Assembly: GCF_001693385.1 (NCBI RefSeq)
Contig: NZ_CP016428.1
Coordinates: 7,316,001-7,380,000, forward strand
Direction of reading: 5' to 3'
Length of the DNA stretch: 64,000 nucleotides
Source of the DNA: Bradyrhizobium icense
GTDB taxonomy: Bacteria; Pseudomonadota; Alphaproteobacteria; Rhizobiales; Xanthobacteraceae
Shown in pieces: positions 26,557 to 33,763 of this stretch (position 1 is its first letter; each line of letters starts with the position of its first letter). Position numbers and translations under genes: made by a program. The notes under the pieces were generated by a model. It was given only the letters and a program-made list of their open reading frames with translations, had not been told where the DNA came from and did no database searches.

Positions 26557-27612
26557 TCATGCAGCAATGCAGCTTTCGAAACCTTCGCGGATCGTCTTTT
26601 CCGGTAACTCGCGGCCGATGAAGACGACGCGGCTTTCGCGCGGCTCGCCTTCCTTCCATTGCCGCTGATGATCGCCTTCCAGCATCATGTGCACGCCCTG
26701 GAACACGTAGCGATCGTCGTCGTCGGTGAAGGAGAGGATGCCCTTCGAGCGCAGTATCTTCTGGCCCTCGGTGGCGACGAGGTTTTGCAGCCACGGCATG
26801 AATTTGGTCGGGTCGAGCGGCTTGTCCGAGCGCAGCGACAGCGATTGCATGTCCTCGTCGTGATAGTGCTTCAATCCGCCATGGCTGTGGCTGTGATCAT
26901 GATCATGCCCGTGATGGTGATCATGATCGTTATGGTGATGGTGATGGTCGTCGCCGGCGTCCAGGAATTCCGGTTCGATTTCCAGGATGCGGTCGAGATC
27001 GAACGCGCCGCGTTCCAGCACGTCCGATAGCGCGACCTTGCAGCGCTCGGCGCGGTGCAGCTTTGCATATGGATTGATGCCGCGAATCCGGGCCTCGACT
27101 TCGGCGAGCTCCGGCTTGGAGACGAGGTCGGTCTTGTTCAGCACGATGACGTCGGCGAACGCGATCTGGTTCTTGGCTTCCGGCGCGTCTTTCAGGCGAT
27201 CGCTCAGCCATTTGGCGTCGGCCACGGTGACGACAGCATCGAGCCGCGCGTTCTTCTGCACGTCCTCGTCGACAAAGAAGGTCTGCGCCACCGGGGCCGG
27301 ATCGGCAAGGCCCGTGGTCTCGACGATGATGGCGTCGAACTTGCCCCTGCGCTTCATCAGGCCGTCCATGATGCGGACGAGGTCGCCGCGCACGGTGCAG
27401 CAGATGCAGCCGTTGTTCATCTCGAACACTTCCTCGTCGGCACCGATGATGAGGTCGTTGTCGATGCCGATCTCGCCGAATTCGTTGACGATGACGGCGT
27501 ATTTCTTGCCGTGGTTTTCCGACAGGATGCGGTTGAGCAGCGTGGTCTTGCCGGCGCCGAGATAGCCTGTCAGCACGGTCACTGGAATTTTTTGGGACGA
27601 AAGTTCAGACAT
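26557..27612 (-). CDS. CobW/COG0523-family GTPase (zinc metallochaperone type)
   Basis: The protein has 351 residues, Walker A GYLGAGKTTLLNRIL near the N-terminus, the metal-binding GCICCT motif (~72-77), the GTPase NKTD motif (VLNKTDLV) and a His/Asp-rich loop (~residues 218-246) that can bind several metal ions. The C-terminal CobW_C domain is present (GVHMMLEGDHQRQW). Its place in a Zur-controlled zinc-uptake operon makes it a zinc chaperone of the ZigA/YeiR kind rather than a cobalamin enzyme. Confidence 0.9.
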   Translation of the reverse strand: MSELSSQKIPVTVLTGYLGAGKTTLLNRILSENHGKKYAVIVNEFGEIGIDNDLIIGADEEVFEMNNGCICCTVRGDLVRIMDGLMKRRGKFDAIIVETTGLADPAPVAQTFFVDEDVQKNARLDAVVTVADAKWLSDRLKDAPEAKNQIAFADVIVLNKTDLVSKPELAEVEARIRGINPYAKLHRAERCKVALSDVLERGAFDLDRILEIEPEFLDAGDDHHHHHNDHDHHHGHDHDHSHSHGGLKHYHDEDMQSLSLRSDKPLDPTKFMPWLQNLVATEGQKILRSKGILSFTDDDDRYVFQGVHMMLEGDHQRQWKEGEPRESRVVFIGRELPEKTIREGFESCIAA

Positions 27613-27664
27613 AACGGCTCCGGGACGGAATTGTAGCGCGCGCCGGCAGCAGGGAGGCCCCTGC

Positions 27665-28534
27665 CTATTGGCTCAGCGCGCTGGTCAGGGCCTTTATATT
27701 GTGCCTGACCATCGCAATGTAAGTGGGAGAATCGCCCTTTTCGCCGGTCAGACTGTCGGAATAGAGCGTTCCACCGACCCTGGCGCCAGTCTCGGCCGAT
27801 ATCCGGCTCATCAGGCGGGGATCGCTGATATTTTCGAGAAAAACTGCCGGTATTTTGGCCGCCCTGATCTGGGTGATGATCTTTGCGACATCGCGGGCGC
27901 TGGCCTCGGATTCGGTCGAGACACCGACCGGCGCAATGAATTCGATGCCATAGGCAGCGGCAAAATAACCGAACGCGCCGTGGGTCGAGATCACCTTGCG
28001 ACGGCCTTGCGGAATTTTGGCGACTGCCTCGCGCACTTCGCGGTCCAGTGCGTCGAGCTCGGCCAGATAGGCGCTCGCACTGGATTTGAAGGCTTCAGCG
28101 TGCGCGGGAGCCGCCGCCGCCAGCGCATCGCGGATATTGGCGACGTAGACCTTGGCATTGACGACCGATTGCCACGCATGCGGATCGGCTTGCGAGCCGA
28201 GCTTGAGCGGCGTAATGCCGGTCGTCGCGGTTACGACGGTCGCCTTTCCGCCGGCGGACTTGACGAGCCGCGACAACCAGCCCTCGAATCCTAGACCGTT
28301 AACGAACACAAGCTTTGCACCCGCAACCCGTTTGGCGTCCGAGGGCGCCGGCACATAAACATGCGCATCGCTATTGGGGCCGACCAGCGTCGTGACTTCG
28401 ACGCGGTCGCCGCCGACATGGCGGACGAAATCGCCGAGGATCGAGAAGCTGGCGACGACGTTGAGGCGATCCGCGGCGCGAGCCGGTCCGACGACTGCGA
28501 GCATGGTGAGAGCGATGAGCAAGAACCGGATCAT
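27665..28534 (-). CDS. znuA: Zinc ABC transporter substrate-binding protein
   Basis: From the ATG at 28534 the protein has 289 residues, with a signal peptide (MIRFLLIALTMLAVVGPARA). Metal-ligand segments of the family are intact: DAHVYVPAPSD, QADPHAWQSV, STHGAFGYFAAAYGIEF and ISTESEA-like acid loop. The long His-rich loop of many ZnuA proteins is missing; the neighbouring His-rich membrane protein and CobW may make up for it. The gene follows znuB by 2 bases. The zinc (rather than Mn) assignment rests on the Zur-box and the CobW partner. Confidence 0.87.
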   Translation of the reverse strand: MIRFLLIALTMLAVVGPARAADRLNVVASFSILGDFVRHVGGDRVEVTTLVGPNSDAHVYVPAPSDAKRVAGAKLVFVNGLGFEGWLSRLVKSAGGKATVVTATTGITPLKLGSQADPHAWQSVVNAKVYVANIRDALAAAAPAHAEAFKSSASAYLAELDALDREVREAVAKIPQGRRKVISTHGAFGYFAAAYGIEFIAPVGVSTESEASARDVAKIITQIRAAKIPAVFLENISDPRLMSRISAETGARVGGTLYSDSLTGEKGDSPTYIAMVRHNIKALTSALSQ

Positions 28535-28536
28535 GA

Positions 28537-29409
28537 CTACGCCTCGAGATGACGGCCGGGAAACATCTGCCGGACCAGGCCGCTGACGGGACCGAACAAT
28601 AGCGATGCGACATACAGCACCGCCGCGATCAGGATGACCGCGGGGCCTGAGGGAATTTTGGTCTGAAACGACAGCACCAGCCCGGCATAGCCCGAGACGA
28701 TCGCGCTTGCGACCGCGATGCAGATCATGCCGGTGATATCGCGCGACCAGAACCGGGCGATGCCGGCGGGCAGGATCATCAGGCCGACGCCGAGCAGCGT
28801 GCCGAGCGCGTGAAAACCGTTGACCAGGTTGATGACGACCAACGCCAGGAACGCCAGATGCGCGGGCGCGCCGGCGCGAGAGACGGTGCGCAGGAACACC
28901 GGATCGACGCATTCGATCACGAGGGGACGGTAGATCACCGCCATCACCAAAAGTGTAATCGTGGCGTTGAAGGCGATCACCAAGAGCGTCTGGTCGTCCA
29001 TCGCGAGGATGTTGCCGAACAGCACGTGCAACAGGTCGATATTGGTGCCCTTGATCGAGACGATGGTGACGCCGAGCGCGAGCGACACCAGATAGAAGGT
29101 CGCGAGCGAGGCGTCTTCCTTCAGCTCGGTATTGCGCGCGACGAGGCCGGCGAGCAGCGCGACGGTAAAGCCCGCGATCAAGCCGCCGGTCGTCATCGCG
29201 AACAGGTTCAGCCCCGAGAGCAGGAAGCCGATCGCAGCCCCCGGCAGGATTGCGTGCGCCATGGCGTCGCCGACGAGGCTCATCCGCCGCAGCATCAGGA
29301 ACACGCCGATCGGCGCAGCCCCGAGCGCAAGCGCGATCACGGCAGCAAGCGCGCGGCGCATGAATTCGAATTCGATGAAGGGCGCGAACAGCGCGTCGTA
29401 AATCATCAT
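28537..29409 (-). CDS. znuB: Zinc ABC transporter permease
   Basis: The 290-residue permease has about eight helices and the family patterns RMSLVGDAMAHAILPGAA and VLFGNILAMDDQTL. Two adjacent ATG codons (29409 and 29406) overlap the znuC stop codon, so translation is coupled. It forms the membrane channel for the ATPase ZnuC and binding protein ZnuA. Confidence 0.88.
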   Translation of the reverse strand: MMIYDALFAPFIEFEFMRRALAAVIALALGAAPIGVFLMLRRMSLVGDAMAHAILPGAAIGFLLSGLNLFAMTTGGLIAGFTVALLAGLVARNTELKEDASLATFYLVSLALGVTIVSIKGTNIDLLHVLFGNILAMDDQTLLVIAFNATITLLVMAVIYRPLVIECVDPVFLRTVSRAGAPAHLAFLALVVINLVNGFHALGTLLGVGLMILPAGIARFWSRDITGMICIAVASAIVSGYAGLVLSFQTKIPSGPAVILIAAVLYVASLLFGPVSGLVRQMFPGRHLEA

Positions 29410-30161
29410 GCCGCTCGCGACGGCATATCGGCGGCGCAAGCGGCGGCGCTGTCGTCGAAGGCTTCGCACATCTTCATCGCCACCAGCAGGTTTTCCGGCG
29501 TCAGCACGTCGGCGGTCGGCCCCCACGCCACCGGCCCCCGCGCCAGCAGCAGGGTTTCGGGGAAGTGGCTTCGCACCATCTCCAGGTCGTGCAGCGCCGC
29601 CAGCACGGTGCGTCCCTCGCCATGCCAGCGCCTGACCAGCGCGATCAGGTCCGCCGAGGTTTTGGCGTCGATGGCGTTGAACGGCTCATCCAGCACGATG
29701 AGCCCCGCATCCTGCAGCAGCACCCGCGCAAACAGCATGCGCTGCATCTGCCCGCCGGACAGCGTGCCGATCGAGCGGTTTTCGAAACCGTTGAGCCCGA
29801 CCGCGGCGAGCGCCGCCAGGATCTTCGCGCGCGCGGCCTTGCCGATGCCGCCGAACGGGCCCGTCGAGCGCCACAGGCCACTGCCGACGAAATCGAACAC
29901 CGAGATCGGGAAGCTGCGATCGATGTCGACGCTCTGCGGCAGATAGGCGATGTCCCTGCTATCGAGACCGCCGAGATCGATCCCGCCGGACAGCGGCTTG
30001 AGGATGCCGGCCACCCCTCGGAACAGCGTCGACTTGCCGGCGCCGTTCGGCCCGATCACCGCCACCAGCGCACCCGGCACGACCTCGCCGTTGAGGTGAT
30101 GCACCGCCGGATGCCGGTCGTACCCGAGCGTCACGTTCCGGAATTTGATCTGTGCGGCCAT
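29406..30161 (-). CDS. znuC: Zinc ABC transporter ATP-binding protein
   Basis: The ATG at 30161 is preceded by GAGGTGAGC. The 251-residue ATPase has Walker A GPNGAGKST, signature LSGGQMQRMLFARVL and Walker B LIVLDEPFNAID, with FNAID typical of metal-uptake ATPases (Mn/Zn family). A C-terminal Cys/Asp-containing tail (MCEAFDDSAAACAAD) is unusual and could bind metal. It is the first transporter gene after the His-rich small protein. Confidence 0.88.
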   Translation of the reverse strand: MAAQIKFRNVTLGYDRHPAVHHLNGEVVPGALVAVIGPNGAGKSTLFRGVAGILKPLSGGIDLGGLDSRDIAYLPQSVDIDRSFPISVFDFVGSGLWRSTGPFGGIGKAARAKILAALAAVGLNGFENRSIGTLSGGQMQRMLFARVLLQDAGLIVLDEPFNAIDAKTSADLIALVRRWHGEGRTVLAALHDLEMVRSHFPETLLLARGPVAWGPTADVLTPENLLVAMKMCEAFDDSAAACAADMPSRAA

Positions 30162-30163
30162 GC

Positions 30164-30349
30164 TCACCTCATCGCCACCAGCACGACGGCCCACAGAGCG
30201 GCTGAGACCGCGAATGCTGCGGCAAGGCGGGCTGACAGGGTCATCCGCAGGATCGACCAGGGCGCGGGTTGCGCCGGATGCGGCGTTGCCGGGCCGTGGC
30301 TGTGGGCGTGGTGGTGATGCGCGTGGTCATGGGAATGGGTGTGAGGCAT
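30164..30349 (-). CDS. Small His-rich membrane protein heading the zinc operon
   Basis: The protein has 61 residues. The first ~20 are almost all His/Asp/Ala/Ser (MPHTHSHDHAHHHHAHSHG), followed by a Pro-rich linker and one membrane helix (RLAAAFAVSAALWAVVLVAM). It ends 2 bases before the znuC start and its ATG lies only 8 bases from the Zur-box, so it is the first gene of the zinc operon. No Shine-Dalgarno is visible, and its message may be nearly leaderless. A zinc-binding or buffering role is inferred. Confidence 0.7.
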   Translation of the reverse strand: MPHTHSHDHAHHHHAHSHGPATPHPAQPAPWSILRMTLSARLAAAFAVSAALWAVVLVAMR

Positions 30350-30357
30350 GGGTTGAC

Positions 30358-30370
30358 GTTATAATATAAC
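30358..30370. promoter_or_regulatory. Zur-box (zinc uptake regulator operator)
   Basis: GTTATAATATAAC is a perfect 6-1-6 inverted repeat, extending to ACGTTATAATATAACAT with one mismatch. It fits the alphaproteobacterial Zur operator and overlaps the only AT-rich (-10-like) segment upstream of the zinc operon. Zur-Zn would repress the whole unit down to the WD40 gene. Confidence 0.8.
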
Positions 30371-30437
30371 ATAATGGGAGTCCACGCGGTGAAACGGCCG
30401 TAAACCGGTGTTCTCGAAAGCCCCGCCCTCGTCCGCC

Positions 30438-30460
30438 ATGCCCCCGCGAAGGCGGGGCAT
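30438..30460. repeat. Small palindromic repeat / terminator hairpin
   Basis: ATGCCCC and GGGGCAT (with CGC/GCG inside) form a stem around GAA. It stands between the divergent zinc operon and the permease gene. The 'cccgcgaaggcggg' core is a typical Bradyrhizobium intergenic palindrome. Confidence 0.6.
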
Positions 30461-30529
30461 TAGGCACGGCAGCACCAAAGCCGGGAGTGGCTCCAGCATC
30501 TCTTAGGAAGGCTTATGGTCGGTTTCCCC

Positions 30530-31033
30530 TCACGGCTTCCCAATCGCCATCGCGATCGCGGCCGCGAGAAACGGAAACGGCACCGAGACCGCGGCGCGAA
30601 ACCAGACAAAGCGGGCCGGCATGAACGGGATTTCCCAGAGGATCATGCGCTGGAAGGCGAACAGCGCCCAGGCGACGACATAGGCGATCACCTGCGGCGG
30701 GCCGCCGCCGACCTTCAATGCCACCGCGGCGATCGAAAAGCCGACCACGGGGCCTCCCGGCGTTGCCGCGCCGGCGATGACGGCGGTCAGCACGCCGAAC
30801 CAGCCGCTGTCCGGCCCGAGCCAGCCGGTGATCACTTCGGGCGGGATAACGGCGGCGATATAGCCCGAGCCGATCACGCCGAGCGCAATGCGCGGCAAGA
30901 TGTTGATGAAATCCATCGAGCCTTCGCGCACCGATGACACCAGCACGACGCGCCCGCGCCGCCAGGCCATGAAACCGAGGATCGCGACAGAGCCCCACAG
31001 GGTGATGTCGATGATCAGCGCCGAGGCGGTCAT
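30530..31033 (-). CDS. Half-length permease (ArsP_1/DUF318 family), second of a pair
   Basis: The ATG at 31033 overlaps the stop of the preceding permease gene by four bases (ATGA). The 167-residue protein has four to five helices and the family motif AGAATPGGPVVGFSIAAVAL. ArsP_1-type permeases are usually ~300-350 residues long with two inverted halves; here the halves are encoded by two adjacent genes, so the products probably form a heterodimer. The substrate is unknown; some relatives export organoarsenicals. Confidence 0.72.
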   Translation of the reverse strand: MTASALIIDITLWGSVAILGFMAWRRGRVVLVSSVREGSMDFINILPRIALGVIGSGYIAAVIPPEVITGWLGPDSGWFGVLTAVIAGAATPGGPVVGFSIAAVALKVGGGPPQVIAYVVAWALFAFQRMILWEIPFMPARFVWFRAAVSVPFPFLAAAIAMAIGKP

Positions 31034-31689
31034 TCGGACGGCTCGCCCTTCGGATACATCCGCACGAAGACGAAGCGGCCGAGCCAGCCTGCCAGCACTG
31101 GAATCGGCAGCGAGATCGCGATGCGCCACAGCGTGAAGTCGGTGCCGAGAATCGGCAGCTCCCAGGCGACGGCGCGGCCATAGCCGATCAGCGTCCAGCT
31201 CACCACCATCGCGATGGTGGCGCCGAAATCGGCACCGACAGTCAGTAATGCCGCCGCCACCGGATAGGCGGTGAACGGGCCGCCAGGCAGGATCGCGCCG
31301 AATGCCGTTCCGATCAAAAGTCCCTTCAGGCCCGATTCCGGACCGAGCGATCGCGAGACTTTGTCGTGCGGCAGAATTTCCGCGATGAATCCGCCGAGCA
31401 GGCAGCCGGCCAGCACGCGCGGGATGATTTCGCCGAACAGCCAGAGGTCATGGGTGAGAATATTGAGCACGCCGTCGATGCCGTCCCGCCGCCACACCAG
31501 CGCGACGCAGATCGCGACGAGCGCGCCGATCACGATCATCGACCAGCCGACCGGCTTGCGGGCACGCCGTGGCTTCGGCTCGGCGTCTTCGGCTGGCGCC
31601 GGGTCCTTTAGCGGAGGTTCTGACAAGGCTGCGGGTTTGGCGGGTGAAGCTAATCCATCCTGCTTAGTCCCGCCATTGCGGCGAAGCAA
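31030..31689 (-). CDS. Half-length permease (ArsP_1/DUF318 family), first of a pair
   Basis: The protein has up to 219 residues. A charged Pro-rich N-terminus of ~48 residues precedes one helix (MIVIGALVAICVALVW), then PRVLAGCLLGGFIAEILPHDKV, the GAILPGGPFTAYPVAAALLT motif (matching AGAATPGGPVVG in its partner), and more helices. The start is uncertain: 31689 is a TTG, and the next methionine (31539) already lies at the first helix. It is translationally coupled to the second half. Confidence 0.68.
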   Translation of the reverse strand: MLRRNGGTKQDGLASPAKPAALSEPPLKDPAPAEDAEPKPRRARKPVGWSMIVIGALVAICVALVWRRDGIDGVLNILTHDLWLFGEIIPRVLAGCLLGGFIAEILPHDKVSRSLGPESGLKGLLIGTAFGAILPGGPFTAYPVAAALLTVGADFGATIAMVVSWTLIGYGRAVAWELPILGTDFTLWRIAISLPIPVLAGWLGRFVFVRMYPKGEPSE

Positions 31690-31773
31690 ACGGAAGCTCG
31701 CACGATATCCATGCGCTTCTCAGGGACGCCCATGCGAGGACATCGCGCGGGCCCGTGTTCGCGGGCGGCTGGT

Positions 31774-32160
31774 TCAGGTGAACTGCCGCACCAGTGCAAG
31801 ACCGCCGAACAGCCCGGCAATCGACAGCACGACGGAGCCAATCACGTAAAGCGCCGCGAGCCCAAGCTCGCCGCGTTCGTAGAGCAGCGCGGCATCGAGC
31901 GAATAGGCCGAGAATGTGGTGTAGCCGCCGAGGACGCCGGTCATCAAAAACAGCCGCCAGGGTTGCGACGCCTCGCCCTTGAAGGCGAGATAGCCCGCGA
32001 TCAGCCCCATCACGGTCGAGCCTGATATGTTGATGATGAAGGTGCCCCAGGGGAAGCCGGTGCCGAGGCAGCGGGCGCAGGTGAGATTGATGAGATGGCG
32101 CAGCGTCGCGCCAAGGCCGCCACCGAAAAAGACCAAGAGATAGCTTGTCGCGTTACCCAC
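31774..32160 (-). CDS. crcB: Fluoride ion channel CrcB (Fluc)
   Basis: Fluc channels export fluoride as dual-topology dimers. From the GTG at 32160 the protein has 128 residues, the usual length, and four helices. Motifs GGGLGATLRHL, GTFIINISGSTVMG and GVLGGYTTFSAYSLDAALL (with the polar track TTFS) are intact. A longer frame to 32244 runs into the large inverted repeat and is rejected. No fluoride riboswitch was recognised upstream. Confidence 0.9.
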   Translation of the reverse strand: MGNATSYLLVFFGGGLGATLRHLINLTCARCLGTGFPWGTFIINISGSTVMGLIAGYLAFKGEASQPWRLFLMTGVLGGYTTFSAYSLDAALLYERGELGLAALYVIGSVVLSIAGLFGGLALVRQFT

Positions 32161-32173
32161 TATTGCCCCGGTG

Positions 32174-32338
32174 TTCACCCTCCCCTGGAGGGGAGGGTCG
32201 ACGCGAATGAAATGAGCGGCGGGGTGGGGTGAAGGTCTATCCACCCGGACAGTGCCCGAGTTGAGAGATCACCCCACCCCGGTCCGCATTCCGCTTCGCT
32301 GCATGCGAACCGACCCACCCCTTCCAGGGGAGGGTGAA
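32174..32338. repeat. Large imperfect inverted repeat between sodB and crcB
   Basis: The ends pair: TTCACCCTCCCCTGGAGGGG near 32174 against CCTTCCAGGGGAGGGTGAA ending at 32338. An inner pair, GGGGTGGGGTGA against TCACCCCACCCC, follows. The whole is ~165 bp and folds back on itself. This is the 'CCCTCCCCTGGAGGGGAGGG' type of Bradyrhizobium intergenic element. It separates two minus-strand genes and could also end the sodB transcript. Confidence 0.7.
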
Positions 32339-32360
32339 ACGGCGCTACCGCGCCCGATCG

Positions 32361-32963
32361 TTAGGCTCCGGCCTTGCCGAACAGTTCGTCGACGTAGTCC
32401 CAGTTGATCAGGTTATCGCAGAACGCCTTCAGATAATCGGGACGGCGGTTGCGATAGTCGATGTAGTAGGAGTGCTCCCAGACGTCGCAGCCGAGGATTG
32501 GCGTCGCGCCGTAGACCAGCGGGCTTTCGCCATTCGCGGTCTTGGAGATTTCGAGCTTGCCGTTCTTGACCGACAACCAGCACCAGCCGGAGCCGAACTG
32601 GCCGACGCCGGCGGCGGCGAAATCGGCCTTGAACTTGTCGAGACCGCCGAGGTCCTCGGTGATCTTCTTTTCCAGACGGCCGGGCAGCTTGCTGCCGCCG
32701 CCATTCGGCTTCATCCAGTTCCAGAAATGCAGATGGTTGTAGTGCTGGCCGGCGTTGTTGAACACGGCCGGATTCTTGCCGAACGAACCCTTGACGATCT
32801 CCTCCAGGGACTTGCCTTCGAATTCAGTCCCCTTGATCGCGTTGTTTCCGTTGGTCACGTAAGCCTGGTGATGCTTGTCGTGGTGGTACTCCAGCGTTTC
32901 CTTGGACATGTGGGGCGCAAGGGCGTCGTGGGAATAGGGAAGATTGGGCAGCGTGAAGGTCAT
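32361..32963 (-). CDS. sodB: Superoxide dismutase, Fe type
   Basis: Converts superoxide to oxygen and hydrogen peroxide in the cytosol. The 200-residue protein has metal ligands H27 (LEYHHDKHH), H77 (GQHYNHLHFW), D160 and H164 (CDVWEHSYY). Q73 just before the second His, and Gly rather than Gln in TANGESPL, are the Fe-type pattern, although some alphaproteobacterial relatives accept Mn. The upstream region carries an inverted repeat (33003-33023) over a candidate -10 box. Confidence 0.9.
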   Translation of the reverse strand: MTFTLPNLPYSHDALAPHMSKETLEYHHDKHHQAYVTNGNNAIKGTEFEGKSLEEIVKGSFGKNPAVFNNAGQHYNHLHFWNWMKPNGGGSKLPGRLEKKITEDLGGLDKFKADFAAAGVGQFGSGWCWLSVKNGKLEISKTANGESPLVYGATPILGCDVWEHSYYIDYRNRRPDYLKAFCDNLINWDYVDELFGKAGA

Positions 32964-33002
32964 GGGGTGATGTCCGAACTGATGGGAGAACGTGGTCTAA
33001 CG

Positions 33003-33023
33003 GGAACCCTTATAGAAGGTTCC
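33003..33023. promoter_or_regulatory. Inverted repeat in the sodB promoter
   Basis: GGAACC and GGTTCC flank CTTATAGAA. Read on the minus strand this gives TATAAG, a possible -10 box, about 40 bases upstream of the sodB start at 32963. It could be an operator for an oxidative-stress or iron regulator; no regulator is identified. Confidence 0.35.
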
Positions 33024-33138
33024 ATTGCGCATAAACACCGCAATTTGGCAAGAACGGGAAGGCTTCCGGTAACGCCGCTCCGCGTCCAGCGTATGACGGA
33101 GTGTGGCAGCCGCATGCATTGGCGCACATGGTGATGAA

Positions 33139-33678
33139 ATGAGCATCGAGATCGACGTCCTGAACGGGGACTCCTCATGGCCGCGGGCCGAACCGCTGTT
33201 GGAGGCGGTATGGCCGCACGAAGTCGTCGAAAAATTGTCCTGGGGTCACGTCAAATGGGCCCATGCCGATTTGCGCGTGCTGATCGACGCACCGGAGGAT
33301 GCGGAGAGGCCGGGCCTGGCCTGCCATGTCGGGATCTATTTCCGCACCGCGACCTGGGACAGCCGCAAGGTCCAGATCGGCGGCATCGGGGGCGTCTCGA
33401 CCCGCAACGATTGCCGGGGACGCGGCTATGCCACGCTGGCGCTCAACGCCGCGATCAGGACTCTGCGCGACCACGAAGCGGTGCGGTTTGCGATGTTGTT
33501 CTGCGAGCCGCACAATGAAGCATTCTATGAAGCGCGCGGCTGGCATGCGTTCAAGGGCGAGGTCTATGCCGAGCAGCCGGAGGGAAGAATTCGCTTCGAG
33601 GCGATGGCGCCCTACGTGTTCGATTTCACCCGCAAGCCGCGCGATGGAATAATCGACCTATGCGGCCTGCCGTGGTGA
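33139..33678 (+). CDS. GNAT-family N-acetyltransferase
   Basis: From the ATG at 33139 the protein has 179 residues. It has the GNAT signature IGGIGGVSTRNDCRGRGYATLALNAAI (acetyl-CoA loop R-x-x-G-x-G/A near residue 95), followed by FAMLFCEPHNEAFYEARGWH, the usual motif B. The target is unknown; AAC(2')-like aminoglycoside acetyltransferases share the general pattern, but I cannot assign that. A hairpin (33689-33711) follows the stop. An upstream start at 33103 adds only 12 unsupported residues. Confidence 0.78.
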   Translation: MSIEIDVLNGDSSWPRAEPLLEAVWPHEVVEKLSWGHVKWAHADLRVLIDAPEDAERPGLACHVGIYFRTATWDSRKVQIGGIGGVSTRNDCRGRGYATLALNAAIRTLRDHEAVRFAMLFCEPHNEAFYEARGWHAFKGEVYAEQPEGRIRFEAMAPYVFDFTRKPRDGIIDLCGLPW

Positions 33679-33688
33679 CCCCTGCAGC

Positions 33689-33711
33689 GGCGCGGTGGCT
33701 CGAGCCGCGCC
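33689..33711 (+). terminator. Hairpin after GNAT gene
   Basis: GGCGCGG and CCGCGCC form a 7-bp stem around a 9-base loop, 11 bases after the stop at 33678. There is no T-run. Confidence 0.45.
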
Positions 33712-33763
33712 GGCTAGATAATATGTCATCCATAATCTATTCGATTTGGATCGCCGGTGCCGC

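Noticed and set aside
32161..32360. Fluoride riboswitch upstream of crcB
   Set aside because: The conserved crcB-motif sequence was not seen; the region is filled by an inverted repeat element.
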